A program made the translations under genes and the position numbers. Below are positions 18,054-27,592 of a DNA stretch of 64,000 bases, one piece after another. The number at the start of each line of letters is the position of its first letter. The first letter of the stretch is position 1. Below the pieces are notes generated by a model. It was not told the origin of the DNA, made no database searches, and saw only the letters and a list, made by a program, of their open reading frames with translations. The stretch is from Emticicia aquatica (GTDB taxonomy: Bacteria; Bacteroidota; Bacteroidia; Cytophagales; Spirosomataceae), in NCBI RefSeq assembly GCF_923079645.1, contig NZ_CAKLPY010000001.1, positions 992,001 through 1,056,000 on the forward strand, written 5' to 3'.

Positions 18054-19136
18054 TTATGAAATTTTATTTGATTTTGCTCGCAAACTAAAATCAGCAAGAA
18101 CCAAAGCTGCCATTGCTTCAACAATCGGTACAGCACGTGGTAAAACACAAGGGTCGTGTCGGCCTTTTCCTGAAACAATTACTTTTTCGCCAGCCTCATT
18201 TACGCTGTCTTGGTCTTGCATAATTGTTGCCACAGGTTTAAAGGCAACTTTAAAATAAATGTCTTCACCATTTGAGATTCCTCCTTGAATACCGCCTGAA
18301 AGATTAGTTTTCGTATGAACTTTTCCATCTTCACCTACAAAAAACGTATCATTGTGTTGCGAGCCGTAAAGCTCAATTCCATCAAATCCACTGCCGTATT
18401 CAAAACCTTTTACAGCATTTATTCCTAACATAGCTTTACCCAATTCGGCGTGAAGTTTATCAAAAACAGGCTCACCCCAACCAACCGGAACGCCCTTGAT
18501 GACGCAAGTAATAATCCCGCCAATCGAATCACCTTTTTTGCGAGTTTCGTCAATATAATCAAACATCTGTTGAGCTATAGTTTCGTCAGGACAACGAACG
18601 GCATTATCATCGGTTTTTGACAAGTCAAGTTCCCAATATTGTTTATTGAGTTTCAATTTGCCAACCTGTGAAACATACGCTTGAATTGTGATTTTATGAG
18701 AACCAAGAAAAATCTTTGCTAAAGCACCAGCGGCTACACGAGCGGCAGTTTCACGAGCTGAACTACGACCACCGCCTCGATAATCACGAATACCGTATTT
18801 GGCAGTATAAGTATAATCGGCATGAGAAGGGCGAAATTGGGTTGAAATATGGCTATAATCTTTTGAACGTTGGTCTTCATTCGGAATAACCATTGCGATA
18901 GGTGTTCCTGTTGTTTTTCCTTCAAAAACTCCTGAAAGTACTTGAAATTCGTCAGATTCTTTGCGTTGAGTGGTTATTCTCGACTGACCAGGTTTTCGTC
19001 TATCTAATTCATTTTGAATGAAATTTTCATCAAACTCAATTCCAGCAGGGCAACCATCAATGACAACGCCAATGGCTTTTCCATGTGATTCTCCGAAGGT
19101 TGAAATTTTAAAGATTTTTCCGTAGGTACTACTCAT
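18054..19136 (-). CDS. aroC: chorismate synthase
   Basis: A 360-residue enzyme that converts 5-enolpyruvylshikimate-3-phosphate to chorismate, the last step of the shikimate pathway, using reduced FMN. The family signatures [18 protein letters not shown] (N-terminus), [25 protein letters not shown] segment (here RPSHADYTY...DYRGGGRSS) and GGISNGEDI are intact. Length is normal. Its start follows the BatD-like gene by 45 bp on the same strand, so they may be co-transcribed, although the functions are unrelated. Confidence 0.97.
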   Translation of the reverse strand: MSSTYGKIFKISTFGESHGKAIGVVIDGCPAGIEFDENFIQNELDRRKPGQSRITTQRKESDEFQVLSGVFEGKTTGTPIAMVIPNEDQRSKDYSHISTQFRPSHADYTYTAKYGIRDYRGGGRSSARETAARVAAGALAKIFLGSHKITIQAYVSQVGKLKLNKQYWELDLSKTDDNAVRCPDETIAQQMFDYIDETRKKGDSIGGIITCVIKGVPVGWGEPVFDKLHAELGKAMLGINAVKGFEYGSGFDGIELYGSQHNDTFFVGEDGKVHTKTNLSGGIQGGISNGEDIYFKVAFKPVATIMQDQDSVNEAGEKVIVSGKGRHDPCVLPRAVPIVEAMAALVLADFSLRAKSNKIS

Positions 19137-19181
19137 TTAAGAAATATAAATTTTTGTGAATGACTATGCTTAAAACTGCTT

Positions 19182-20564
19182 TTATGCGTCGTTGCTATTT
19201 TTATTTTTACTGTTCCAATTAAACAAATACAAACTACCTATTATCATACAAATAATGATGAGATTTAAAATATTCTTCATCACTTCTTGATAGTTGGTTT
19301 CAATGTGAGTTGTATCAAGTTTTTCAATTCCTGCAAAAATATCATTTGACGAATCCGAATCTTTATTCGCAATGGTTTTGCCTAAAACCTTAATTTTTAT
19401 TTTAGATTTTAAGGTATCATATTTTTCTGTTTTTGTATTGAAAAACACCCAATAGAAATATTTATCGAGTTGATATTGTCCCGAATCTTTTGGCAAAATT
19501 CGGTAGCGAAATTGCTTTTCACGGGTTGGTTGAGCATTAGTATGAATTTCTTTGATTTCGGGTGGATAAAAATCAAAAAAACTGTCGTTCGATGGAGGAG
19601 TCGTATTAACTGTTGAAAAATTGCCATCACCCACAATACGGAAAGAGTAACTGAAACTTTTGCCTGTATTGGGCTGATGCGTTTCAATTTGTTCTCCTAA
19701 ACTAAAGTTTCCTGCCGAAACTTTGTCTTTTAAAGGATGTTCTGGTAAGTCTAAAACATTGATAGTCTGAGGAATATCAGTAAAATTAACGGTTTCTTTG
19801 GCAGTATTTTTTTTACTGGCTTGCAGCATTTTTAAACTTACAGCAGGAATATTGACGGGTTTATTGTTGAGAGGAAAATAAAGAGCCTCAAAAAACTTGT
19901 AAGCCAAATATTTTTTGCCATTAATGGTACTTGGTTCACCCACAAGGTTTGTAATCGTAATGCGTTCTTCTAAACAATCTGTCGATTTGATTTTTTTTGC
20001 GATGGCATCAACTTGGGCATTCAAATCATCAGGAAAATCCATTTGAACGGTATTGTTTTCAGCTACATAAAAAGCCAGAAAAACTCTAAATCCTTCACCA
20101 ACATAAACTTTACTTTTATTGACAGTCATTGCTAAAAAAGCATTACGGCCACTTTTTTCGATGAGAGTTTCAGTTTTTTCTTCCTCAACAACCTCTTTTG
20201 GTTGTGTAACAATTATGTTAAAAGCTTCAGAATTATACTCTTTCCCATTAACATTTAGCGTAAATGAAGGTATTTTGAAATTACCTTCTTTAATTGCTGT
20301 ATAACTTTGGGTAATGGTATAGCCAACAGGATTTTTGGAAAAAACCTTTTGTTTTGCTCCCTTGGTGAAGTTAGGAAAGTCAGGAAACGAGCTAACCGAA
20401 GATTTATCCGTATTTTTAATGATTACTTTTACTGTAAAGTTTTCATCAATGAGGATATTTCTTTTTCCTAGTTCAATTTTTACTTCTTCTTGTTGTGCCA
20501 AAGTAAAATTGGATACCAATAAGAGTAAAAAAACGCATAAAATATGTAAATTCGCCCTATTCAT
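19182..20564 (-). CDS. BatD-like (oxygen tolerance) membrane-anchored protein
   Basis: A 460-residue exported protein with a signal peptide (cleavage near AQQEE), immunoglobulin-like beta-rich modules and one C-terminal membrane helix (LIIICMIIGSLYLFNW, near residue 440). The N-terminal stretch (RNILIDENFTVKVII...) and overall architecture match BatD of Bacteroidota Bat gene clusters, linked to aerotolerance. The usual neighbours (MoxR ATPase, BatA/B with von Willebrand A domains, BatC/E TPR proteins) are absent, so this is an isolated paralogue. The function is inferred only from the family. Confidence 0.7.
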   Translation of the reverse strand: MNRANLHILCVFLLLLVSNFTLAQQEEVKIELGKRNILIDENFTVKVIIKNTDKSSVSSFPDFPNFTKGAKQKVFSKNPVGYTITQSYTAIKEGNFKIPSFTLNVNGKEYNSEAFNIIVTQPKEVVEEEKTETLIEKSGRNAFLAMTVNKSKVYVGEGFRVFLAFYVAENNTVQMDFPDDLNAQVDAIAKKIKSTDCLEERITITNLVGEPSTINGKKYLAYKFFEALYFPLNNKPVNIPAVSLKMLQASKKNTAKETVNFTDIPQTINVLDLPEHPLKDKVSAGNFSLGEQIETHQPNTGKSFSYSFRIVGDGNFSTVNTTPPSNDSFFDFYPPEIKEIHTNAQPTREKQFRYRILPKDSGQYQLDKYFYWVFFNTKTEKYDTLKSKIKIKVLGKTIANKDSDSSNDIFAGIEKLDTTHIETNYQEVMKNILNLIIICMIIGSLYLFNWNSKNKNSNDA

Positions 20565-20598
20565 TTGACAAAATTAACCACTATTCTGTTTGATTACT

Positions 20599-21621
20599 AT
20601 GATTCGCTATATTTTTAAGAAAAAAGCCTGTTTACTGCTCATATTTGTAGGAATAAATACCGTTGATGCTCAATGGAAAAAACAAAATTCGGGTACAGAT
20701 GCATCTTTTCGTTCGATTCATGCCATTAATAAAAAAGTAGTTTGGGCGGGAGGAAGCAAAGGAACTGTTTTACGAACTACTGATGCAGGAAAAACGTGGC
20801 AAGTAATAAAAGTTAAAGATGCCGAAAAATTAGATTTTAGGGATATTTATGGAGTAAGCGAAAAAATCGCCTTCATCATGAGTGCTGGAAATGCAGAAGA
20901 TGGGGCTGCAAAAATATTTAAAACCATCGACGGCGGAATTTCATGGAAAGTAATGTTGAATTATACTCAAAAGGGTATTTTCTTTGATTCAATGGATTTT
21001 TGGAATGAAAATGAAGGAATTATAATCGGTGACCCAATTGACGATAAACCATTTATAATAAGGACTTTAGATGGCGGGAATTCTTGGAATAGAATTGATA
21101 AAGCCAAATTACCAAATGTGTTAGAAGGTGAAGCTTCTTTTGCAGCTAGTGGTTCTTGTGTGGCGATTCAACCTAATGGGAAAGCTTGGATAAATACACA
21201 AAGTAGAGTTTTTTTTACGCCTGATAAAGGCGAAACTTGGGAAGTTTACCAAACTCCTTTCAAAAAAGGGCAAACTTCGGGCATCTTTGGGCTGCATTTT
21301 TGGAATGAAAACCAAGGAATTGCCGTAGGCGGCGATTATAAAAATGACAAAGAAAAAACTAATAATATAGCGATTACTAACGATGCAGGAAAAACATGGA
21401 CTTTTTTAGCAACAGCTCAACCCGATGGACTAAAAGAAGGTGCATGGTATTTGCCAAATAAAAAAATGCTTTTGGTTGGAACATCAGGTACTAGCCTTTC
21501 GGAAAAAGAAAATACTGCATGGAGAGCCATTGATAATGAATCATTTCACGCAGTATCTTGCTTCAAAAATGCTTGTTGGGCGATAGGCGGTAAAGGCAAT
21601 TTAGCTAAATGGGGAAATTAA
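20599..21621 (+). CDS. Ycf48-like secreted beta-propeller protein with Asp-box repeats
   Basis: A ~340-residue protein with a signal peptide (MIRYIFKKKACLLLIFVG, cleavage near NTVDAQ). At least four repeats of the BNR/Asp-box type appear (TTDAGKTWQV, TIDGGISWKV, TLDGGNSWN, TNDAGKTWT). It resembles Hcf136/Ycf48-like propellers, which in photosynthetic organisms assist photosystem II. Here it is probably an extracellular or periplasmic binding protein of unknown ligand. I start at ATG 20599, because the longer frame begins with TTG three codons earlier. It is the only gene on its strand in this area. Confidence 0.75.
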   Translation: MIRYIFKKKACLLLIFVGINTVDAQWKKQNSGTDASFRSIHAINKKVVWAGGSKGTVLRTTDAGKTWQVIKVKDAEKLDFRDIYGVSEKIAFIMSAGNAEDGAAKIFKTIDGGISWKVMLNYTQKGIFFDSMDFWNENEGIIIGDPIDDKPFIIRTLDGGNSWNRIDKAKLPNVLEGEASFAASGSCVAIQPNGKAWINTQSRVFFTPDKGETWEVYQTPFKKGQTSGIFGLHFWNENQGIAVGGDYKNDKEKTNNIAITNDAGKTWTFLATAQPDGLKEGAWYLPNKKMLLVGTSGTSLSEKENTAWRAIDNESFHAVSCFKNACWAIGGKGNLAKWGN

Positions 21622-21641
21622 AATAAACCATTTAACCTAAT

Positions 21642-21992
21642 TCATTTGCTTCTTTCGTCGATTTTTAATTGAATATAATATGAAATTAGAAGGCCAGCTC
21701 CGCCAAAAACTAAAATTAACGCTGGATAAAGGGCTTCATGGTCTTGTTTTACACTTGCAATCATATTAGCAACGAAAATACCTAATCCAACGCCTACAAA
21801 AAGGCAACCCCAACGTAATGCGGATGCTGGATTAACTTTTGAACTTTGTTTTTGTGGCAATGTTAGACCTTTTTCAATCATGGCCATTTTTTCATCGTTA
21901 TCAAATTTTCTTAGAATAATCATCAGGCCGACAAAGCCTAAAATAGCTGTAATTGGAATAGACATTGCTACAATTGCTGCACGAGGGTCCAT
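21642..21992 (-). CDS. DUF6249 small membrane protein
   Basis: A 116-residue protein with an N-terminal hydrophobic helix (~10-30), a polar loop (DNDEKMAMIEKGLTLP) and two further hydrophobic segments (~60-80 and ~90-108). The loop motif and length match DUF6249. No function is known. The gene converges with the Ycf48-like gene, ending 20 bp away. It is divergent from the sigma-factor gene, 131 bp away. Confidence 0.7.
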   Translation of the reverse strand: MDPRAAIVAMSIPITAILGFVGLMIILRKFDNDEKMAMIEKGLTLPQKQSSKVNPASALRWGCLFVGVGLGIFVANMIASVKQDHEALYPALILVFGGAGLLISYYIQLKIDERSK

Positions 21993-22123
21993 ATTTTATT
22001 ATGTTTAAATGGTGAAATAATGTTTTGCTGATAGGATGCAATTTGATTTTAGGAGGTTACAGATAAAATAAAAATATTTTTTTGGTAATTTGTGTGTAAC
22101 CTTTTTTTAATACTTGCATCAAA

Positions 22124-22705
22124 TTGATTGTGAATGATAATCAGAAAGATATAACCCTAATCAATCGTATTCGTAATGGCGAAAAATCGGCGTATAAAGA
22201 GCTGATAAATCGTCATAAGGATTATGCGTTTACGGTTGCATACCGAATTCTGAATAGTCGAGAAGATGCAGAAGAAGTAGCCCAAGATGCTTTTATGCAG
22301 GTTTTTGGAGCTTTAAATGCTTTTAATGCCGAATCAAAGTTTACTACTTGGTTTTATCGAATCGTTTTTAATGCAGCTTTGATGCAGAAACGAAAAAAAC
22401 GTATTTTAACTGATGATATTGACGCTTCTTCGGAAGCCTTTATGATGAGTAATTCAAATAATTCGGACGAAGATTTACAGAAAAAAGAACGACGAAAAGC
22501 TATCGAAAAAGCCTTACAAAATCTTTCTGCCGACGACGTAACTATGATAACTTTATTTTATTTAAAAGAACAATCATTAGAAGAAATTGCCGAAATTACA
22601 CAAATTAGTGCCGAAACGGCTAAAGTAAAAATTCATAGAGCCAGAAAACGTTTGGCCGAAGAAATGAAAAAAATGTTGAAGGAAGAAGTAAAAAGTTTAT
22701 TGTGA
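22124..22705 (+). CDS. ECF-type RNA polymerase sigma factor
   Basis: A ~190-residue sigma-70 family regulator with region 2 (AYRILNSREDAEEVAQDAFMQVF) and region 4 with a helix-turn-helix (QSLEEIAEITQISAETAKVKIHRARKRL). It directs RNA polymerase to specific promoters. There is no ATG before region 2. TTG 22124 and GTG 22130 are the possible starts, and either gives a full protein. It is followed after 12 bp by a small membrane-protein gene that may be its anti-sigma factor. This is the usual cell-envelope stress-type arrangement, but the signal is unknown. Confidence 0.88.
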   Translation: MIVNDNQKDITLINRIRNGEKSAYKELINRHKDYAFTVAYRILNSREDAEEVAQDAFMQVFGALNAFNAESKFTTWFYRIVFNAALMQKRKKRILTDDIDASSEAFMMSNSNNSDEDLQKKERRKAIEKALQNLSADDVTMITLFYLKEQSLEEIAEITQISAETAKVKIHRARKRLAEEMKKMLKEEVKSLL

Positions 22706-22717
22706 AATAGACGCTAA

Positions 22718-23218
22718 ATGAAGAAGAAAATGCTAACAGACGAACAAATATTCGATATATTAGATGGTTTTGCTACGGAGGAAGTTCGTGAGCAACACAA
22801 TTATTTATTAGCGAATTCGACCGAATACCAAAAATATTTTAATGAATTAGAAACATTACATTTTGATTTAGCCGAATTACCAATTTTACAACCTTCGACT
22901 GAATTTACACAAAATGTTTTAGCTAATATTTCGTACGAAACCGCCAAGAAAAAATCTTGGTCAGAGAAATTAGTCTTGATATTTATCAGTTTGATGGTAA
23001 TAAGTCTGTCATTGACTTTTATTTTAATACTTTTTTATGTTCCAGCTTCAACAATAAAAATTGATGTGCCACAACAATGGTTTGAAATGACAAAAACTTT
23101 TTTAACCGATACTTTAGTCAAAGTTTTACTTTTAGTCAATTTGATAGTTTTATTAGTGATTTTTGATAAAAAAGTGTTAAAGCCATATTTTAGTCAACGA
23201 AGAATGACTTTAAGTTAA
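22718..23218 (+). CDS. putative anti-sigma factor-like membrane protein
   Basis: A 166-residue protein with a cytoplasmic N-terminal region (~1-90: MLTDEQIFDILDGFATEEV..., acidic and helical, resembling anti-sigma N-termini), one membrane helix near 88-110 and a second near 135-150. It follows the ECF sigma gene by 12 bp on the same strand. This fits an anti-sigma role, but I see no zinc motif and no sequence-level proof. It overlaps the convergent GNAT gene by 9 bp. Confidence 0.6.
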   Translation: MKKKMLTDEQIFDILDGFATEEVREQHNYLLANSTEYQKYFNELETLHFDLAELPILQPSTEFTQNVLANISYETAKKKSWSEKLVLIFISLMVISLSLTFILILFYVPASTIKIDVPQQWFEMTKTFLTDTLVKVLLLVNLIVLLVIFDKKVLKPYFSQRRMTLS

Positions 23219-23653
23219 ATCCATTAAAAAGCTAAAACCATGTTTTTTGAAGCCCAATGATTCATAAAACTGATGTGCTTTTTCTCGACGAAGGTTGCTC
23301 GAAAGACTCATTTTGTAGCAACCTTTTTCTTTGGCATAATTGAGAGCATATTCCATCATTAACTTACCGATTCCTTTGCCCTGCATTTTGGGTAGTACGC
23401 CAACATCTTCCACAACTGCTGACGGTGTTCCTAAATGAGCCATATTTTCCATGATCAATAAAGCAAAAGTGCCAACAATTTCATCCTCAAATTCAGCGAT
23501 AAAGACTTTATAATCAGGATATTGCTTTTGCTTTAAGAAGATTTCTTGGGCATTTTCTACCGATAAAACTTTTCCATTATCTAAAGCTTGAGCATAAATA
23601 AACAAAATTGCCGATAGATCTTCAAGTCTTGCAAGGCGAATGTTGAGGTTCAT
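23210..23653 (-). CDS. GNAT family N-acetyltransferase
   Basis: A 147-residue acetyltransferase with the acetyl-CoA-binding motif (GVLPKMQGKGIGKLMMEYAL, near residue 90) and the typical later YAKEKGCYKMSLSSN segment. GNAT proteins transfer an acetyl group to amines of small molecules or proteins. The substrate is not inferable. It overlaps the end of the anti-sigma-like gene by 9 bp in the convergent direction. Confidence 0.85.
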   Translation of the reverse strand: MNLNIRLARLEDLSAILFIYAQALDNGKVLSVENAQEIFLKQKQYPDYKVFIAEFEDEIVGTFALLIMENMAHLGTPSAVVEDVGVLPKMQGKGIGKLMMEYALNYAKEKGCYKMSLSSNLRREKAHQFYESLGFKKHGFSFLMDLT

Positions 23654-23715
23654 GATTTATTTTGAAACATTTATCTAAAACACTAAGTTAACCAATTTAA
23701 GCAAAAAATAGGAAA

Positions 23716-23889
23716 GTGAGTAGAAGAAAAAATAAAAATATTACCCTATCTCCACGTCAGGGATATGATGCTGAAGATTACTATTATGAGAATGGTTTTA
23801 TGGTCTTTACAGAGGCGTATCATTTAAAAAGAGGCTATTGTTGCAAAAATGGATGCCGTCATTGCCCTTACGGGTTCAAAAAAAATTAG
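23716..23889 (+). CDS. DUF5522 small cysteine-rich protein
   Basis: A 57-residue protein starting with GTG at 23716 (no in-frame ATG at a plausible place). The C-terminal half carries GFMVFTEAYHLKRGYCCK and NGCRHCPYGFKK, the signature of DUF5522, with four cysteines suggesting metal binding. It is very common as a small gene in Bacteroidota. The function is unknown. It is the gene before rpmB, 90 bp upstream. Confidence 0.75.
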   Translation: MSRRKNKNITLSPRQGYDAEDYYYENGFMVFTEAYHLKRGYCCKNGCRHCPYGFKKN

Positions 23890-23916
23890 GGGATACTTTT
23901 TTCTTTCCAAAAAAAT

Positions 23917-23930
23917 GTGCAATTTTGCAC
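23917..23930. promoter_or_regulatory. 14-bp palindrome upstream of rpmB
   Basis: GTGCAATTTTGCAC is a perfect 14-bp palindrome 50 bp before the rpmB start. It could be an operator or a short mRNA hairpin. The adjacent TTTTG could also serve as a -33 element, but no good -7 element follows at the expected distance. Confidence 0.3.
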
Positions 23931-23979
23931 TCCGATTTAGGAATTAATCTTTTTTTCATAGAAAATATTTCATAATACA

Positions 23980-24219
23980 ATGGCAAAGGTTTGTCAAATC
24001 ACTGGTAAGAAAACGCAAGTCGGTAATAATGTATCGCACGCAAACAATAAAACTAAGCGTAAGTTTTTCCCAAATCTTAAAACTAAGCGTTTTTTCTTAG
24101 AATCAGAAGGTGTATGGGTTTCGTTGAAAGTTTCAACTTCAGCACTTCGCACAATCAACAAAAAAGGCTTAGAAGCTACTATTGTTGATGCTGCTCGCAG
24201 AGGAACGTTAGCGTTATAA
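23980..24219 (+). CDS. rpmB: 50S ribosomal protein L28
   Basis: A 79-residue basic protein that matches L28 throughout (N-terminus [20 protein letters not shown], then [13 protein letters not shown]). It is a structural part of the large ribosomal subunit. In many Bacteroidota rpmB is followed by rpmG and a small DUF4295 gene, but here it stands alone and is followed by its own terminator. Length is normal. Confidence 0.97.
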   Translation: MAKVCQITGKKTQVGNNVSHANNKTKRKFFPNLKTKRFFLESEGVWVSLKVSTSALRTINKKGLEATIVDAARRGTLAL

Positions 24220-24250
24220 TACTCAAATCCGTAACGGATGAAAGAAATTG

Positions 24251-24279
24251 AAGCATGACTAATAAAGTCATGCTTTTTT
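24251..24279 (+). terminator. intrinsic terminator after rpmB
   Basis: AAGCATGACT (24251-24260) pairs with AGTCATGCTT (24266-24275) around an AATAA loop, followed by TTTT. It is positioned 31 bp after the rpmB stop. Confidence 0.9.
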
Positions 24280-24350
24280 CTTGTTCAATATTTCTACTTT
24301 TTTAATAATTTCGTATAAATTTCCAAAAGAACTCAAGCTAAAAAAATAAA

Positions 24351-25163
24351 ATGATTCATATCAACGAAGCAACGGCTTATATTCAATCAAAAATCGGAGA
24401 TTTTAAACCACAATTTGGTATTATTTTGGGTACTGGCTTAGGCAAACTAACTACCGAAATCGACATTGAGTTTTCTCTGAATTATGAAGATATTCCTCAT
24501 TTTCCAATTGCTACTGTTGAATTTCATACAGGGAAACTCCTTTTTGGAAAATTAAGCGGGAAAAAAGTTGTCTGTATGCAAGGCCGCTTTCACTATTATG
24601 AAGGCTATTCGATGCAACAAGTAACATTTCCAGTAAGAGTAATGAAAATGCTTGGAATTGAGCGTTTGTTTGTTTCAAATGCCTCTGGCGGAATAAATCC
24701 AATGTTTAATGAAAGCGATTTGATGATTATTGAAGACCATATTGCATTGTTTTTGCCAGAAAATCCTTTGATTGGTGCAAATATTATGGGAGACCGTTTT
24801 CCTGATATGAGTGAACCTTATGACTTAGGAATGATTGAAAAAGCGAAGCTCATAGCTACACAAAATGGCATTGAAGGTGTGCATAGCGGTACTTATGTGA
24901 GTGTAACTGGCCCAAATCTTGAAACAAAAGCTGAGTATAAATTATTAAGAATTTTAGGAGCTGATGCGGTAGGAATGAGTACCGTTCCCGAAGTTATTGT
25001 GGCTCGCCAAATGAATTTGCCAGTTTTTGGAATATCGGTTATTACTGATATGTGTATTCCTGAAACATTAAAAAAGGCCGAAATTGAAAATATTTTAGCA
25101 GCAGCTTTCAAAGCCGAACCAAATATGACCTTTATAATTAAAGAATTAATAGGTAGTTTATAA
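24351..25163 (+). CDS. punA: purine nucleoside phosphorylase, trimeric (PNP/MTAP) type
   Basis: A 270-residue phosphorylase of the trimeric PNP/MTAP family, which cleaves purine nucleosides with phosphate. Visible motifs are GTGLG (27-31), NASGGIN (~118), [10 protein letters not shown] and [11 protein letters not shown]. The position of human PNP Asn243, which favours 6-oxopurines, is Asp233 here (ITDMC). In human PNP this exchange is known to shift specificity toward adenosine, so the substrate range should not be assumed to be inosine/guanosine only. The gene is monocistronic, with a strong terminator directly after it. Confidence 0.9.
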   Translation: MIHINEATAYIQSKIGDFKPQFGIILGTGLGKLTTEIDIEFSLNYEDIPHFPIATVEFHTGKLLFGKLSGKKVVCMQGRFHYYEGYSMQQVTFPVRVMKMLGIERLFVSNASGGINPMFNESDLMIIEDHIALFLPENPLIGANIMGDRFPDMSEPYDLGMIEKAKLIATQNGIEGVHSGTYVSVTGPNLETKAEYKLLRILGADAVGMSTVPEVIVARQMNLPVFGISVITDMCIPETLKKAEIENILAAAFKAEPNMTFIIKELIGSL

Positions 25164-25209
25164 AAAACAGAATGCCTTCACAAGTTACTTGTGAAGGCGT
25201 TCTGTTTTT
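25163..25209. terminator. bidirectional intrinsic terminator
   Basis: A near-perfect inverted repeat of 22 bp per arm: AAAAACAGAAtGCCTTCACAAG / CTTGTGAAGGCgTTCTGTTTTT, with a 3-nt loop and one mismatch. A- and T-tracts flank it, so it can act on both strands between the converging PNP and Tat-exported TIM-barrel genes. Confidence 0.92.
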
Positions 25210-26197
25210 AAGCGAAAACTAATTTCTTCATATATTCTGCATCTGCTTCAGCAGCTTTTAGCGGAGTTGTATTGTCAAAACGCTCTTGCTCGACAATAAA
25301 ATATTCAATACCATTATTTTTTGCGGTATTTAATAATTTAGGGAAATCAATGCGGCCAGTTCCGATGATTGTTGAGCCACCAACAGGCCAGAATGGGTCA
25401 GTTGATTTTTCTTTTGCTTCGATTTCTTTTAATTTTTCTTCTTTATAAAGGTCTTTCACGTGGCACAAACGGAAACGGTCTTTATATTTTGTTAGCCATT
25501 CGTCTGGATTTTCGCCAGATTTTACAATCCAATACAAATCTAATTCAAAATCTACTAATTTTGCGTCTGTTCCATCCAAAAGAATTTGTTCTGGAGATGT
25601 TCCGTCAGCAAATTTTTTGAATTCAAAATGATGGTTATGATATCCAGCTTTCAGACCTGCTTTTGCACAAATTTCGCCTTGACGATTTAATCCTTCTGCT
25701 GCTTTCTTCCATTCGTCGGCTGTTTTCAAAGTTCCCAAAAATGGATTAATTAGATATTTCATGCCAATACTTGCAGCATCATCAACCAATTTTTTAAATT
25801 CGCTCTCGGTTTCTTTCTTCATCGTAAAATCAGGATTACAATGCGTACTAATTAAACTCATGCCGAGTTCATCCATATAAGTTTTGAATTCTTTGGCGGT
25901 CATGCCCCAAAAAACACCTTTATCGCTTTGAAAACTTTCGATTTGCTTGTAGCCGTAGCTTGCCAAAGATTTTAAAACACCTTTTGGGTCTTTAATCATA
26001 TCTTCTTTGACGGTCCATAATTGTAATCCAAAATCTTTTACAGAAGGTTCTGTTATTATTGATGAAGTTGCTGTTGAGTCAGAGGTTTTTTCTTCGGTTT
26101 TAGAAGAAGGAGTGCAAGACCATAATTCGTTAGCTATCAAAGGAGTAGCTGCAAGAAGTCCTGTTTGACGTAGGAAATTTCTACGATTTACTTTCAT
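25208..26197 (-). CDS. Tat-exported sugar phosphate isomerase/epimerase-like TIM-barrel protein
   Basis: A 329-residue protein of the xylose-isomerase-like AP-endonuclease-2/sugar isomerase fold. The N-terminus has a twin-arginine signal (RRNFLRQTG at residues 5-13) followed by a hydrophobic stretch ending near Cys28, so folded export, perhaps as a lipoprotein, is likely. The barrel motifs (GLQLWTV, HNHHFEFKKF, ELDLYWIVKSG, HVKDLY, EQERFDN) are intact. Family members epimerise or hydrolyse sugar derivatives. The substrate is unknown. It is a single gene on its strand. Confidence 0.82.
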   Translation of the reverse strand: MKVNRRNFLRQTGLLAATPLIANELWSCTPSSKTEEKTSDSTATSSIITEPSVKDFGLQLWTVKEDMIKDPKGVLKSLASYGYKQIESFQSDKGVFWGMTAKEFKTYMDELGMSLISTHCNPDFTMKKETESEFKKLVDDAASIGMKYLINPFLGTLKTADEWKKAAEGLNRQGEICAKAGLKAGYHNHHFEFKKFADGTSPEQILLDGTDAKLVDFELDLYWIVKSGENPDEWLTKYKDRFRLCHVKDLYKEEKLKEIEAKEKSTDPFWPVGGSTIIGTGRIDFPKLLNTAKNNGIEYFIVEQERFDNTTPLKAAEADAEYMKKLVFA

Positions 26198-26338
26198 GGT
26201 ATTTTGAGGTTATAGGGTTAAGTTTAAAGGTAATTTTTGAAAAGAGAAAGGTAAATATAAATATTTAATCAATGATATGATTTCATAAAGGCTCATTTTT
26301 TTCTTATTTTGTAAATATTTTACGCAATTGACCACAAT

Positions 26339-27550
26339 ATGTACGCAAAAGTAATTTTACAAGCAGGAAAAGAAATCGCAGTTAAGCGTCTTCATCCTTG
26401 GGTATTTTCGGGAGCAATTGCTCGCACCGAGGGCAATCCGACTGATGGTGATGTAGTTGAAGTGTTGGATAAAAAAAATAATTATCTCGCCACAGGTCAT
26501 TATTATAAAGGAAGTATTGCCGTTAAGATTTTTTCTTACCATTCGACCGAAATTAATGATATTTTTTGGTTAGAAAAACTTCAAATAGCTTATAATCTTC
26601 GCCAAACAATTTCATTTCAAGGCGGTGGAGGTGTTGTTAATTGTTATCGTCTCATTCATGGCGAAGGAGATGGCTTTCCTGGATTAATTCTTGATTTTTA
26701 TAAAGGAGTTATCGTTTTTCAGGCACATACGATTGGAATGTGGCGTGAAAAAGAAAAAATTGTTTCAGGTTTAAAGCAAATTTATGGAGAAAATCTGATA
26801 GCAATTTACGATAAAAGTAGTGAAACATTGCCCGCAGAGTTTGCTAAATCAATGCAAAATACCTATTTGTTTAATAATTCGGCCTCTGAGCTTTTACCGC
26901 ATGAAGTTCAAGAAAATGACAATAAATTTTTGATTGATTGGGAAACTGGACAAAAGACAGGTTTTTTTCTTGACCAAAGAGATAATCGTGCTTTATTGGC
27001 TCAATATGCTAAGGGCAAAAAGGTGTTAAATTCTTTTTGCTATTCGGGAGGGTTTTCAATTTATGCTTTAAAAGCAGGAGCTAAATTGGTTCATTCGGTT
27101 GATGTTTCTAAAAAAGCAATCGAATTGGTTAATCAGAATGTTGCTTTAAATTTTGGTGTAACTGACAAACACGAAGCTTTTGCAGAAGATGTTATGAACT
27201 TTTTGAAGAAAAGTGAACAAACAGACGATGCAACACTTTATGATTTAATTATACTTGACCCACCAGCTTATGCCAAAAATATAGCCAAACGCCATAATGC
27301 CGTACAAGGATATAAAAGATTAAATGTTGAAGGAATAAAAAAATTGGCTAAAGGTGGTATTTTGTTTACATTTTCATGCTCACAAGTAGTTGACCGAGAT
27401 TTATTTTATAATACCATTGTTTCGGCAGCTCTTGAAGTTGGAAGGCAGGTGCGGGTTCTGCACCATTTAACACAAGGAGCTGACCATCCTGTAAACCTAT
27501 TTCATCCCGAAGGCAGTTATTTGAAAGGGTTGGTACTTTATGTTGAATAA
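26339..27550 (+). CDS. RlmI-like SAM-dependent 23S rRNA methyltransferase
   Basis: A 403-residue protein with an N-terminal PUA-like domain (~1-75), a central region, and a Rossmann methyltransferase domain. The SAM-binding segment VLNSFCYSGGFSIYAL and the catalytic-region motif LDPPAYAK are visible. The pattern matches RlmI/YccW-type enzymes, which methylate a cytosine in 23S rRNA (C5). The exact target base is not provable from sequence. A terminator hairpin follows. Confidence 0.9.
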   Translation: MYAKVILQAGKEIAVKRLHPWVFSGAIARTEGNPTDGDVVEVLDKKNNYLATGHYYKGSIAVKIFSYHSTEINDIFWLEKLQIAYNLRQTISFQGGGGVVNCYRLIHGEGDGFPGLILDFYKGVIVFQAHTIGMWREKEKIVSGLKQIYGENLIAIYDKSSETLPAEFAKSMQNTYLFNNSASELLPHEVQENDNKFLIDWETGQKTGFFLDQRDNRALLAQYAKGKKVLNSFCYSGGFSIYALKAGAKLVHSVDVSKKAIELVNQNVALNFGVTDKHEAFAEDVMNFLKKSEQTDDATLYDLIILDPPAYAKNIAKRHNAVQGYKRLNVEGIKKLAKGGILFTFSCSQVVDRDLFYNTIVSAALEVGRQVRVLHHLTQGADHPVNLFHPEGSYLKGLVLYVE

Positions 27551-27555
27551 ATGAA

Positions 27556-27586
27556 TAACGAGACGCTGAATTTCAGCGTCTCGTTA
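27556..27586. terminator. inverted-repeat terminator between RlmI-like and dnaA genes
   Basis: TAACGAGACGCTGAA (27556-27570) and TTCAGCGTCTCGTTA (27572-27586) are perfect inverted copies. As RNA this is a ~13-bp stem with a 5-nt loop. It lies between the two convergent genes and may terminate transcription in both directions, though T-tracts are short. Confidence 0.75.
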
Positions 27587-27592
27587 ATGTGT

